64,000 bases of DNA from Diplolepis rosae (lineage: Eukaryota > Arthropoda > Insecta > Hymenoptera > Diplolepididae), in contig JAPYXD010000679.1 of assembly GCA_030998225.1 (NCBI GenBank), forward strand, positions 1,612,001 through 1,676,000, read 5' to 3'. The notes beneath the pieces are model-generated. The model worked only from the letters and a program-made list of their open reading frames with translations. It searched no databases and was not told the DNA's origin. The translations under genes were made by a program, and so were the position numbers. Shown here piece by piece: positions 51,045 through 62,938 of this stretch; within the stretch, counting starts at the first letter, position 1; every line of letters begins with the position of its first letter.

Positions 51045-54000
51045 GTGACTGCAATCAAAAACCAAAGTCTTTTTTCTAGCCACGTTCTTAGTTTTCGAGA
51101 TAATTCAAAGAGTTTTTCCAGAAATGGCTTCCCCGTGTGAAACTTTGTTAATTTTAGCTTCGCTCCGAAAACTCAAATTTTAATTTATATTTTATTAATG
51201 TAGCACATTCTCACTGCAATAAAAAACCAAAGTCTTTTTTTGCGCCACGTTCTTAGTTTTCGAGATTATTCAAAGAGTTTTTCCAGAAATGGCTTCCCCG
51301 CGTGAAACTTTGTTAATTTTCGTTTTGCTCCGTAAACTCAAATTTTAATTTATATTTTTATTAATTTAGCACAACCTGACTGCAATCACAAACCAAAGTC
51401 CTTTTTTATTTCCTTTCCTTAGTTTCCAAGATAATTTAAAGAGTTTGTCAACAAATGGCTTCCCTGGGTCAAACTTTCCTAATTTTGGTTTCGCCCCGCA
51501 AACTCAAATTCTAATTTATATTTTTATTAATGTAGCAGAACGTGACTGCAATCAAAAACCAAAGTCTTTTTTTGCTCTACGTTCTTAGTTTTCAATATAA
51601 TTCAACGAGTTTTTCAACAAATGGCTTCCCGGGTCAAACTTTCCTAATTTTGGTTTCGCCCCACAAACTCAAATTTTAATTTATATTTTTATTAATGTAG
51701 CACAATGTGACTGCAATCAAGAACAAAAGTCTTTTTTTATTCTCTGTTCTTAGTTTTCAAGATAATTTAAAGAGTTTGTCAACAAATGGCTTCCCTGTGT
51801 TAAACTTTACTAATTTTGGTGTCGCCCCGCAAACTCACATTTTAATTCATATTTTTATTAATGTAGCACAATCTGACTGCAATCAAAAACCAACGTCTTT
51901 TTTTGCGCCACGTTCTTAGTTTTCGAGATAATTCAAAGAGTTTTTCCAGAAATGGCTTCCCTGGGTCAAACTTTACTAATTTTGGTTTCGCCCCGCAAAC
52001 TAAAATTTTGAATAATATTTTTATTAATGTAGCACAACGTGACTGCAATCAAAAACCAAAGACTTTTTTTAGCCACTTCCTTAGTTTTCGAGATTATTCA
52101 AAGAGTTTTTCCAGAAATGGCTTCCCCGCGTGAAACTTTGTTAATTTTCGTTTTGCTCCGTAAACTCAAATTTTAATTTATATTTTTATTAATGTAGCAC
52201 AACCTGACTGCAATCACAAACCAAAGTCCTTTTTTATTTCCTTTTCTTAGTTTCCAAGATAATTTACAGAGTTTGTCAACAAATGGCTTCCCTGAGTCAA
52301 ACTTTCCTAATTTTGGTTTCGCTCCGCATACTTAAATTTTCATTAATATTCTTAATAATGTAGCACAACGTGACTGCAATCAAAAACAAAAGTCTTTTTT
52401 CTAGCCACGTTCTTAGTTTTCGAGATTATTCAAAGAGTTTTTCCAGAAATGGCTTCCCCGTGTCAAACTTTGTTAATTTTGGTTTCGTTCCGCAAACTTA
52501 AATTTTAATTAATATTTTTATTAATGTGGCACAACGTGACGGCAATCAAAAACCAAAGTCTTTTTTTGCGCAACGTTCTTAGTTTTCGAGATAATTCAAA
52601 GAATTTTTCCAGAAATGGCTTCCCTGGGTCAAACTTTGTTAATTTTGGTTTCGCTCCGCAAACTCAAATTTTAATTTATATTTTCATTAATGTAGCATAA
52701 AGTTACTGCAATCAAAAACCAAAGTCTTTCTTTGCGCCACGTTCTTAGTTTTCGAGATAATTCAAAAAGTTTCTCCAGAAATGGTTTCCTTGTGTCAAAC
52801 TTTGTTAATTTTCGTTTTGCTCTGAAAACTCAAATTTTAATTTATATTTTTATTAATGTAGCATAAAGTTACTGCAATTAAAACCAAAGTCTTTTTTCTC
52901 GCCACGTTCTTAGTTTTCGAAATTATTCAAAGAGTTTTTCCCGAAATGGTTTCCCCGCGTGAAACTTTGTTAATTTTCGTTTTGCTCCGTAAACTCAAAT
53001 TTTAATTTATATTTTTATTAATGTAGCACAACCTGACTGCAATCACAAACCAAGTCCTTTTTTATTTCCTTTTCTTAGTTTCCAAGATAATTTAAAGAGT
53101 TTGTCAACAAATGACTTCCCTGGGTCAAACGTTCCTAATTTTGGTTTCGCCCCGCAAACTAAAATTTTGATTAATATTTTTATTAATGTAGCACAACGTG
53201 ACTGCAATCAGAAACAAAAGTCTTTTTTCTGGCCACGTTCTTAGTTTTCGAGATTATTCAAAGAGTTTTTCCAGAAATGGCTTCCCCGTGTCAAACTTTG
53301 TTAATTTTGGTTTCCTGCGCAAACTCAAATTTTAATTAATATTTTTATTAATGTGGCACAACGTGACGGCAATCAAAATCCAGAGTCTTTTTTAGCGCCA
53401 CGTTCTTAGTTTTCGAGATAATTCAAAGAATTTTTCCACAAATGGCTTCCCTAGTTCAAACTTTGTTAATATTGGTTTCGCTCCGCATACTTAAATTTTC
53501 ATTAATATTCTTAACAATGTAGCACAACGTGACTGCAATCAGAAACCAAAGTCTTTTTTCTCGCCACGTTCTTAGTTTTCGAGATTATTCAAAGAGTTTT
53601 TCCAGAAATGGCTTCCCCGTGTCAATCTTTGTTAATTTTGGTTTCGCTCCGCAAACTGAAATTTTAATTAATATTTTTATTAATGTGGCACAACGTGACT
53701 GCAATCAGAAACCGAAGTCTTTTTTCGCGCCACGTTCTTAGTTTTCGAGATAATTCAAAGAATTTTTACAGAAATGGCTTCCCTGTGTCAAACTTGTTTA
53801 ATTTTGGTTTCGCTCTACAAACTTAAATTTTAATTTATATTTTTATTAATGTAGCACAATCTGACTGCAATCAAAAACCAAAGTCTTTTTTGCGCCACGT
53901 TCTTAGTTTCCAAGATAATTTAAAGAGTTTGTCAACAAATGGCTTCCCTGGGTCAAACTTTCCTAATTTTGGTTTTGCCCCGCAAACTCAAATTTTAATT

Positions 54001-54189
54001 TATATTTTCATTAATGTAGCACAAAGTTACTGCAATCAAAAACCGAAGTCTTTTTTCTCGCCACCTTCTTAGTTTTCGAGATTATTCAAAGAGTTTTTCC
54101 AGAAATGGCTTCCCCGTGTCAAACTGTTAATTTTGGTTTCGCTCCGCAATCTCAAATTTTAATTTACATTTTTATTAATGTAGCACAAC

Positions 54190-54352
54190 GTGACTGCAAT
54201 CACAAACCAAAGTCTTTTTTTTTATGTTCTTAGATTTCAAGAAAATTTAAAGAGTTTGTCAACAAATGGCTTCCCTGGGTCAAACTTTCCTAATTTTGGT
54301 TTCGCCACGCAAACTCAAATTTTAATTCATATTTTTATTAATGTAGCACAAT
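54190..54352 (+). repeat. 163-bp monomer with T9 tract
   Basis: Has a nine-T run into ATGTTCTTAG, replacing the usual ATTCTCTGTTCTTAG or CGCCACGTTCTTAG, and AAGAAAATTTAAAG. The same 163-bp form occurs at 59978-60140, 60802-60964 and 61955-62117 and nowhere outside domain IV. It is usually followed by a monomer with TTGAGCCACATTTCAG. Confidence 0.82.
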
Positions 54353-55675
54353 ATGACTGGAATCAAAAACCAAAGTATTTTTTTGAGCCACATTTCAGTT
54401 TTCGAGATAATTCAACGAGTTTGTCAACAAATGGCTTCCCTGGGTCAAACTTTCCTAATTTTGGTTACACTCCGCATACTTAAATTTTCAATAATATTCT
54501 TAATAATGTAGCACAACGTGACTGCAATCAAAAACAAAAGTCTTTTTTTGCGCCACGTTCTTAGTTTTCGAGATAATTCAAAGAGTTTCTCCAGAAATGG
54601 TTTCCCTGTGTCAAACTTTGTTAATTTTCGTTTCGCTCCGCAAACTCAAATTTTAATTTATATTTTCATTAATGTAGCATAAAGTTACTGCAATCAAAAA
54701 CCAAAGTCTTTTTTCTCGCCACGTTCTTAGTTTTCGAGATTATTCAAAGAGTTTTTCCAGAAATGGTTTCCCCGTGTCAAATTTTGTTAATTTTGGTTTC
54801 GCCCCGCAAACTCACATTTTAATTCATATTTTTATTAATGTAGCACAATCTGACTGCAATCAAAAACCAAAGTCTTTTTTGAGCCACGTTCTTAGTTTTC
54901 AAGATAATTCAACGAGTTTTTCAACAAATGGCTTCCCTGGGTCAAACTTTCCTAATTTTGGTTTCGCCCCGCAAACTACAATTTTAATTCATATTTTTAT
55001 TAATGTAGTACAACGTGAACGCAATCAAAAACCAAAGTCTTTTTTGAGCCACGTTCTTAGTTTTCGAGATTATTCAAAGAGTTTCTCCAGACATGGTTTC
55101 CCTGTGTCAAAATTTTGTTAATTTTGGTTTCGCCCCGCAAACTCAAATTTTAATTTATATTTTATTAATGTAGCACAATCTGACTGCAATCAAAAACCAA
55201 AGTCTTTTTTGCGCCACGTTCTAAGTTTTCAAGATAATTCAACGAGTTTTTCAACAAATGGCTTCCCTGAGTCAAACTTTCCTAATTTTGTTTTCGCCCC
55301 GCAAACTCAAATTTTAATTCATATTTTTAATAATGTAGCACAATGTGACTGCAATCAAAAACCAAAGTCTTTTTTGCGCCAAGTTCTTAGCTTTCGAGAT
55401 AATTCAACGAGTTTTTCAACAAATGGCTTCCCTGGGTCAAACTTTGTTAATTTTGGTTTCGTTCCGCAAACTGAAATTTTAATTAATATTCGTAATAATG
55501 TAGCACAACGTGACTGCAATCAAAAACAAAAGTCTTTTTTCTAGCCACGTTCTTAGTTTTCGAGATTATTCAAAGAGTTTTTCCAGAAATGGCTTCCGTG
55601 GGTCACACTTTGTTAATTTTGGTTTCGTTCCGCAAACTGAAATTTTAATTAATATTTTTATTAATGTGGCACAAC

Positions 55676-56172
55676 GAGACGGCAATCAAAAACCAAAGTC
55701 TTTTTTGAGCCACGTTCTTAGTTTTCAAGATAATTCAACGAGTTTTTCAACAAATGGCTTCCCTGGGTCAAACTCTCCTAATTTTGTTTTCGCTCCGCAT
55801 ACTTAAATTTTCATTAATATTCTTAATAATATAGCACAACGTGACTGCAATCAAAAACAAAAGTCTTTTTTTGCGCCACGTTCTTAGTTTTCGAGATAAT
55901 TCAAAGAGTTTCTCCAGAAATGGCTTCCGTGGGTCAAACTTTCCTAATTTTGGTTTCGCCCCGCAAACTCAAATTCTAATTTATATTTTTATTAATGTAG
56001 CAGAACGTGACTGCAATCAAAAACCAAAGTCTTTTTTTGCGCCACGTTCTTAGTTTTCGAGATAATTCAAAGAGTTTTTCCAGAAATGGCTTCCCTGGGT
56101 CAAACTTTACTAATTTTGGTTTCGCCCCGCAAACTAAAATTTTGAATAATATTTTTATTAATGTAGCACAAC
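55676..56172 (+). repeat. X module (GAATAATA subtype), last copy
   Basis: The first monomer begins GAGACGGCAATC and has a type 2 middle (TTTTTCAACAAATGG). The second and third are typical. It is the only X module within domain IV. Confidence 0.78.
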
Positions 56173-57490
56173 GTGACTGCAATCAAAAACAAAAGTCTTT
56201 TTTCTAGCCACGTTCTTAGTTTTCGAGATAATTCAAAGAGTTTTTCCAGAAATGGCTTCCCCGCGTGAAACTTTGTTAATTTTCGTTTTGCTCCGTAAAC
56301 TCAAATTTTAATTTATATTTTTATTAATGTAGCACAACCTGACTGCAATCACAAACCAAAGTCCTTTTTATTTCCTTTTCTTAGTTTCCAAGATAATTTA
56401 AAGAGTTTGTCAACAAATGGCGTCCCTGCGTCAAACTTTCCTAATTTTGGTTGCGCCCCGCAAACTCAAATTTTAATTCATATTTTTAATAATGTAGCAC
56501 AATGTGACTGCAATCAAAAACCAAAGTCTTTTTTTGCGCCACGTTCTTAGTTTTCGAGATAATTCAAAGAGTTTTTCCAGAAATGGCTTCCCTGGGTCAA
56601 ACTTTACTAATTTTGGTTTCGCCCCGCAAACTAAAATTTTGAATAATATTTTTATTAATGTAGCACAACGTGACTGCAATAAAAACCAATGTCTTTTTTC
56701 TAGCCACGTTCTTAGTTTTCGAGATTATTCAAAGAGTTTTTCCAGAAATGGCTTCCCCGCGTGAAACTTTGTTAATTTTCGTTTTGCTCCGTAAACTCAA
56801 ATTTTAATTTATATTTTTATTAATATAGCACAACCTGACTGCAATCACAAACCAAAGTCCTTTTTTATTTCCTTTTCTTAGTTTCCAAGATAATTTACAG
56901 AGTTTGTCAACAAATGGCTTCCCTGGGTCAAACTTTCCTAATTTTGGTTTCGCTCCGCATACTTAAATTTTCATTAATATTCTTAATAATGTAGCACAAC
57001 GTGACTGCAATCAAAAACAAAAGTCTTTTTTCTAGCCACGTTCTTAGTTTTCGAGATTATTCAAAGAGTTTTTCCAGAAATGGCTTCCCCGTGTCAAACT
57101 TTGTTAATTTTGGTTTCGTTCCGCAAACTGAAATTTTAATTAATATTTTTATTAATGTAGCACAACGTGACTGCGATCGAAAACAAAAGTCTTTTTTTGC
57201 GCCACGTTCTTAGTTTTCGTGATAATTCAAAGAGTTTCTCCAGAAATGGTTTCCCTGTGTCAAACTTTGTTAATTTTCGTTTTGCTCTGCAAACTCAAAT
57301 TTTAATTTATATTTTCATTAATGTAGCACAAAGTTACTGCAATCAAAACCAAAGTCTTTTTTCTCGCCACGTTCTTAGTTTTCAAGATTATTCGAAGAGT
57401 TTCTCCAGAAATGGTTTCCCTGTGTCAAACTTTGTTAATTTTCGTTTTGCTCTGCAAACTCAAATTTTAATTTATATTTTTATTAATGTA

Positions 57491-60400
57491 GCATAAAGTT
57501 ACTGCAATTAAAACCAAAGTCTTTTTCTCGCCACGTTCTTAGTTTTCGAAATTATTCAAAGAGTTTTTCCCGAAATGGTTTCCCCGCGTGAAACTTTGTT
57601 AATTTTCGTTTTGCTCCGTAAACTCAAATTTTAATTTATATTTTTATTAATGTAGCACAACCTGACTGCAATCACAAACCAAGTCCTTTTTTATTTCCTT
57701 TTCTTAGTTTCCAAGATAATTTAAAGAGTTTGTCAACAAATGACTTCCCTGGGTCAAACGTTCCTAATTTTGGTTTCGCCCCGCAAACTAAAATTTTGAT
57801 TAATATTTTTATTAATGTAGCACAACGTGACTGCAATCAGAAACAAAAGTCTTTTTTCTAGCCACGTTCTTAGTTTTCGAGATTATTCAAAGAGTTTTTC
57901 CAGAAATGGCTTCCCCGTGTCAAACTTTGTTAATTTTGGTTTCCTGCGCAAACTCAAATTTTAATTAATATTTTTATTAATGTGGCACAACGTGACGGCA
58001 ATCAAAAACCAAAGTCTTTTTTTGCGCCACGTTCTTAGTTTTCGAGATAATTCAAAGAATTTTTCCAGAAATGGCTTCCCTGGATCAAACTTTCCTAATA
58101 TTGGTTTCGCTCCGCATACTTAAATTTTCATTAATATTCTTAACAATGTAGCACAACGTGACTGCAATCAGAAACCAAAGTCTTTTTTCTCGCCACGTTC
58201 TTAGTTTTCGAGATTATTCAAAGAGTTTTTCCAGAAATGGCTTCCCCGTGTCAATCTTTGTTAATTTTGGTTTCGCTCCGCAAACTGAAATTTTAATTAA
58301 TATTTTTATTAATGTGGCACAACGTGACTGCAATCAGAAACCGAAGTCTTTTTTCGCGCCACGTTCTTAGTTTTCGAGATAATTCAAAGAATTTTTACAG
58401 AAATGGCTTCCCTGTGTCAAACTTGTTTAATTTTGGTTTCGCTCTACAAACTTAAATTTTAATTTATATTTTTATTAATGTAGCACAATCTGACTGCAAT
58501 CAAAAACCAAAGTCTTTTTTGCGCCACGTTCTTAGTTTCCAAGATAATTTAAAGAGTTTGTCAACAAATGGCTTCCCTGGGTCAAACTTTCCTAATTTTG
58601 GTTTTGCCCCGCAAACTCAAATTTTAATTTATATTTTCATTAATGTAGCACAAAGTTACTGCAATCAAAAACCGAAGTCTTTTTTCTCGCCACCTTCTTA
58701 GTTTTCGAGATTATTCAAAGAGTTTTTCCAGAAATGGCTTCCCCGTGTCAAACTTTGTTAATTTTGGTTTCCAGCGCAAACGCAAATTTTAATTAATATT
58801 TTTATTAATGTGGCACAACGTGACGGCAATCAAAAACCAAAGTCTTTTTTTGCGCAACGTTCTTAGTTTTCGAGATAATTCAAAGAATTTTTCCAGAAAT
58901 GGCTTCCCTGGGTCAAACTTTGTTAATTTTGGTTTCGCCCCGCAAACTAAAATTTTGATTAATATTTTTATTAATGTAGCACAACGTGACTGCAATCAGA
59001 AACAAAAGTCTTTTTTCTAGCCACGTTCTTAGTTTTCGAGATTATTCAAAGAGTTTTTCCAGAAATGGCTTCCGCGTGTCAAACTTTGTTAATTTTGGTT
59101 TCCTGCGCAAACTCAAATTTTAATTAATATTTTTATTAATGTTGCACAACGTGACGGCAATCAAAAACCAAAGTCTTTTTTTGCGCCACGTTCTTAGTTT
59201 TCGAGATAATTCAAAGAATTTTGCCAGAAATGGCTTCCCTGGATCAAACTTTCCTAATATTGGTTTCGCTCCGCATACTTAAATTTTCATTAATATTCTT
59301 AACAATGTAGCACAACGTGACTGCAATCAGAAACCAAAGTCTTTTTTCTCGCCACGTTCTTAGTTTTCGAGATTATTCAAAGAGTTTTTCCAGAAATGGC
59401 TTCCCCGTGTCAATCTTTGTTAATTTTGGTTTCGCTCCGAAAACTGAAATTTTAATTAATATTTTTATTAATGTGGCACAACGTGACTGCAATCAGAAAC
59501 CGAAGTCTTTTTTCGCGCCACGTTCTTAGTTTTCGAGATAATTCAAAGAATTTTTACAGAAATGGCTTCCCTGTGTCAAACTTGTTTAATTTTGGTTTCG
59601 CTCTACAAACTCAAATTTTAATTCTTATTTTTATGAATGTAGCACAATGTGAATGCAATCAAAAACCAAAGTCTTTTTTGCGCCACGTTCTTAGTTTTCG
59701 AGATAATTTAACGAGTTTGTCAACAAATGGCTTCCCTGGGTCAAACTTTCCTAATTTTGGTTTTGCCCCGCAAACTCAAATTTTAATTTATATTTTAATG
59801 AATGTAGCACAACGTTACTGCAATCAAAAACCGATGTCTTTTTTCTCGCCACCTTCTTAGTTTTCGAGATTATTCAAAGAGTTTTTCCAGAAATGGCTTC
59901 CCCGTGTCAAACTGTTAATTTTGGTTTCGCTCCGCAATCTCAAATTTTAATTTACATTTCTATTAATGTAGCACAACGTAACTGCAATCACAAACCAAAG
60001 TCTTTTTTTTTATGTTCTTAGATTTCAAGAAAATTTAAAGAGTTTGTCAACAAATGGCTTCCATAGGTCAAACTTTCCTAATATTGTTTTCGCTCCGCAT
60101 ACTTAAATTTTCATTAATATTCTTAACAATGTAGCACAACGTGACTGCAATCAGAAACCAAAGTCTTTTTTCTCGCCACGTTCTTAGTTTTCGAGATTAT
60201 TCAAAGAGTTTTTCCAGAAATGGCTTCCCCGTGTCAATCTTTGTTAATTTTGGTTTCGCTCCGAAAACTGAAATTTTAATTAATATTTTTATTAATGTGG
60301 CACAACGTGACTGCAATCAGAAACCGAAGTCTTTTTTCGCGCCACGTTCTTAGTTTTCGAGATAATTCAAAGAATTTTTACAGAAATGGCTTCCCTGTGT

Positions 60401-62938
60401 CAAACTTGTTTAATTTTGGTTTCGCTCTACAAACTTAAATTTTAATTTATATTTTTATTAATGTAGCACAATCTGACTGCAATCAAAAACCAAAGTCTTT
60501 TTTGCGCCACGTTCTTAGTTTCCAAGATAATTTAAAAAGTTTGTCAACAAATGGCTTCCCTGGGTCAAACTTTCCTAATTTTGGTTTTGCCCCGCAAACT
60601 CAAATTTTAATTTATATTTTCATTAATGTAGCACAAAGTTACTGCAATCAAAAACCGAAGTCTTTTTTCTCGCCACCTTCTTAGTTTTCGAGATTATTCA
60701 AAGAGTTTTTCCAGAAATGGCTTCCCCGTGTCAAACTGTTAATTTTGGTTTCGCACCGCAATCTCAAATTTTAATTTACATTTTTATTAATGTAGCACAA
60801 CGTAACTGCAATCACAAACCAAAGTCTTTTTTTTTATGTTCTTAGATTTCAAGAAAATTTAAAGAGTTTGTCAACAAATGGCTTCCCTGTGTCAAACTTT
60901 CCTAATTTTGGTTTCGCCCCGCAAACTCAAATTTTAATTAATATTTTTATTAATGTAGCACAATATGACTGGAATCAAAAACCAAAGTATTTTTTTGAGC
61001 CACATTTCAGTTTTCGAGATAATTCAACGAGTTTGTCAACAAATGGCTTCCCTGGGTCAAACTTTCCTAATTTTGGTTACACTCCGCATACTTAAATTTT
61101 CATTAATATTCTTAATAATGTAGCACAACGTGACTGCAATCAAAAACAAAAGTCTTTTTTTGCGCCACGTTCTTAGTTTTCGAGATAATTCAAAGAGTTT
61201 CTCCAGAAATGGTTTCCCTGTGTCAAACTTTGTTAATTTTCGTTTTGCTCTGCAAACTCAAATTTTAATTTATATTTTCATTAATGTAGCATAAAGTTAC
61301 TGCAATCAAAAACCAAAGTCTTTTTTCTCGCCACGTTCTTAGTTTTCGAGATTATTCAAAGAGTTTTTCCAGAAATGGTTTCCCCGTGTCAAATTTTGTT
61401 AATTTTGGTTTCGCCCCGCAAACTCAAATTTTAATTCATATTTTATTAATGTAGCACAATCAGACTGCAATCAAAAACCAAAGTCTTTTTTGCGCCACGT
61501 TCTTAGTTTCCAAGATAATTCAACGAGTTTGTCAACAAATGGCTTCCCTGGGTCAAACTTTCCTAATTTTGGTTTCGCCCCGCAAACTACAATTTTAATT
61601 CATATTTTTATTAATGTAGTACAACGTGAAGGCAATCAAAAACCAAAGTCTTTTTTCTAGCCACGTTCTTAGTTTTCGAGATTATTCAAAGAGTTTTTCC
61701 AGAAATGGCTTCCCCGTGTCAAACTTTGTTAATTTTAGTTTCGCTCCGAAAACTCAAATTTTAATTTATATTTTATTAATGTAGCACAATCTGACTGCAA
61801 TCAAAAACCAAAGTCTTTTTGCGCCACGTTCTTAGTTTCCAAGATAATTTAAAGAGTTTGTCAACAAATGGCTTCCCTGGGTCAAACTTTCCTAATTTTG
61901 GTTTCGCCCCGCAAACTAAAATTTTGATTAACATTTTTATTAATGTAGCTCAACGTGACTGCAATCAGAAACCAAAGTCTTTTTTTTTATGTTCTTAGAT
62001 TTCAAGAAAATTTAAAGAGTTTGTCAACAAATGGCTTCCCTGGGTCAAACTTTCCTAATTTTGGTTTCGCCACGCAAACTCAAATTTTAATTCATATTTT
62101 TATTAATGTAGCACAATATGACTGGAATCAAAAACCAAAGTATTTTTTTGAGCCACATTTCAGTTTTCGAGATAATTCAACGAGTTTTTCAACAAATGGC
62201 TTCCCTGGGTCAAACTTTCCTAATTTTGGTTTCGCTCCGCATACATAAATTTTCATTAATATTCTTAATAATGTAGCACAACGTGACTGCAATCAAAAAC
62301 AAAAGTCTTTTTTTGCGCCACGTTCTTAGTTTTCGAGATAATTCAAAGAGTTTCTCCAGAAATGGTTTCCTGTGTCAAACTTTGTTAATTTTCGTTTCGC
62401 TCCGCAAACTCAAATTTTAATTTATATTTTCATTAATGTAGCATAAAGTTACTGCAATCAAAAACCAAAGTCTTTTTTCTCGCCACGTTCTTAGTTTTCG
62501 AGATTATTCAAAGAGTTTTTCCAGAAATGGTTTCCCTGTGTCAAACTTTGTTAATTTTGGTTTCGTTCCGCAAACTGAAATTTTAATTAATATTTTTATT
62601 AATGTGGCACAACGTGACGGCAATCAAAAACCAAAGTCTTTTTTTGCGCAACGTTCTTAGTTTTCGAGATAATTCAAAGAATTTTTCCAGAAATGGCTTC
62701 CCTGGGTCAAACTTTGTTAATTTTGGTTTCGCTCCGCAAACTCAAATTTTAATTCATATTTTTATGAATGTAGCACAATGTGACTGCAATCAAAAACCAA
62801 AGTCTTTTTTTGCGCCACGTTCTTAGTTTTCGAGATAATTCAAAGAGTTTCTCCAGAAATGGTTTCCCTGTGTCAAACTTTGTTAATTTTCATTTTGCTC
62901 TGCAAACTCAAATTTTAATTTATATTTTTATTAATGTA
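57491..62938 (+). repeat. Large higher-order unit, domain IV copy 2 (5448 bp, 33 monomers)
   Basis: Matches copy 1 at an offset of about 4629 bp to about 58738. It then contains two extra partial copies of the CAGAAACCAAAG module (59317 and 60141), and rejoins copy 1 order (54.1-55.0 kb) at about 60.7-61.5 kb at an offset of about 6610 bp. The unit therefore differs in size from copy 1 by internal module gain and loss. Confidence 0.78.
59317..60140 (+). repeat. Extra 5-monomer module (824 bp)
   Basis: Repeats the module at 53529, 58158, 60141 and 63608. It shares with the 60141 copy the variant CTCCGAAAACTG, where the others have CTCCGCAAACTG, so these two are the most recent pair. It ends with a T9 monomer. 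Confidence 0.8.

Larger units (their letters stand above)
52861..57490 (+). repeat. Large higher-order unit, domain IV copy 1 (4630 bp, 28 monomers)
   Basis: Begins with a CATAAAGTTACTGC-AATTAAAACC monomer, then a trimer with the 2-bp-shorter CACAAACCAAGTCC, then the CAGAAACCAAAG and CAGAAACCGAAG pair (53529 onward), then the CTCTACAAAC monomer. The first approximately 1.26 kb repeats almost unchanged at 57491. The later part holds an X module at 55676 that the next copy lacks. Confidence 0.8.
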
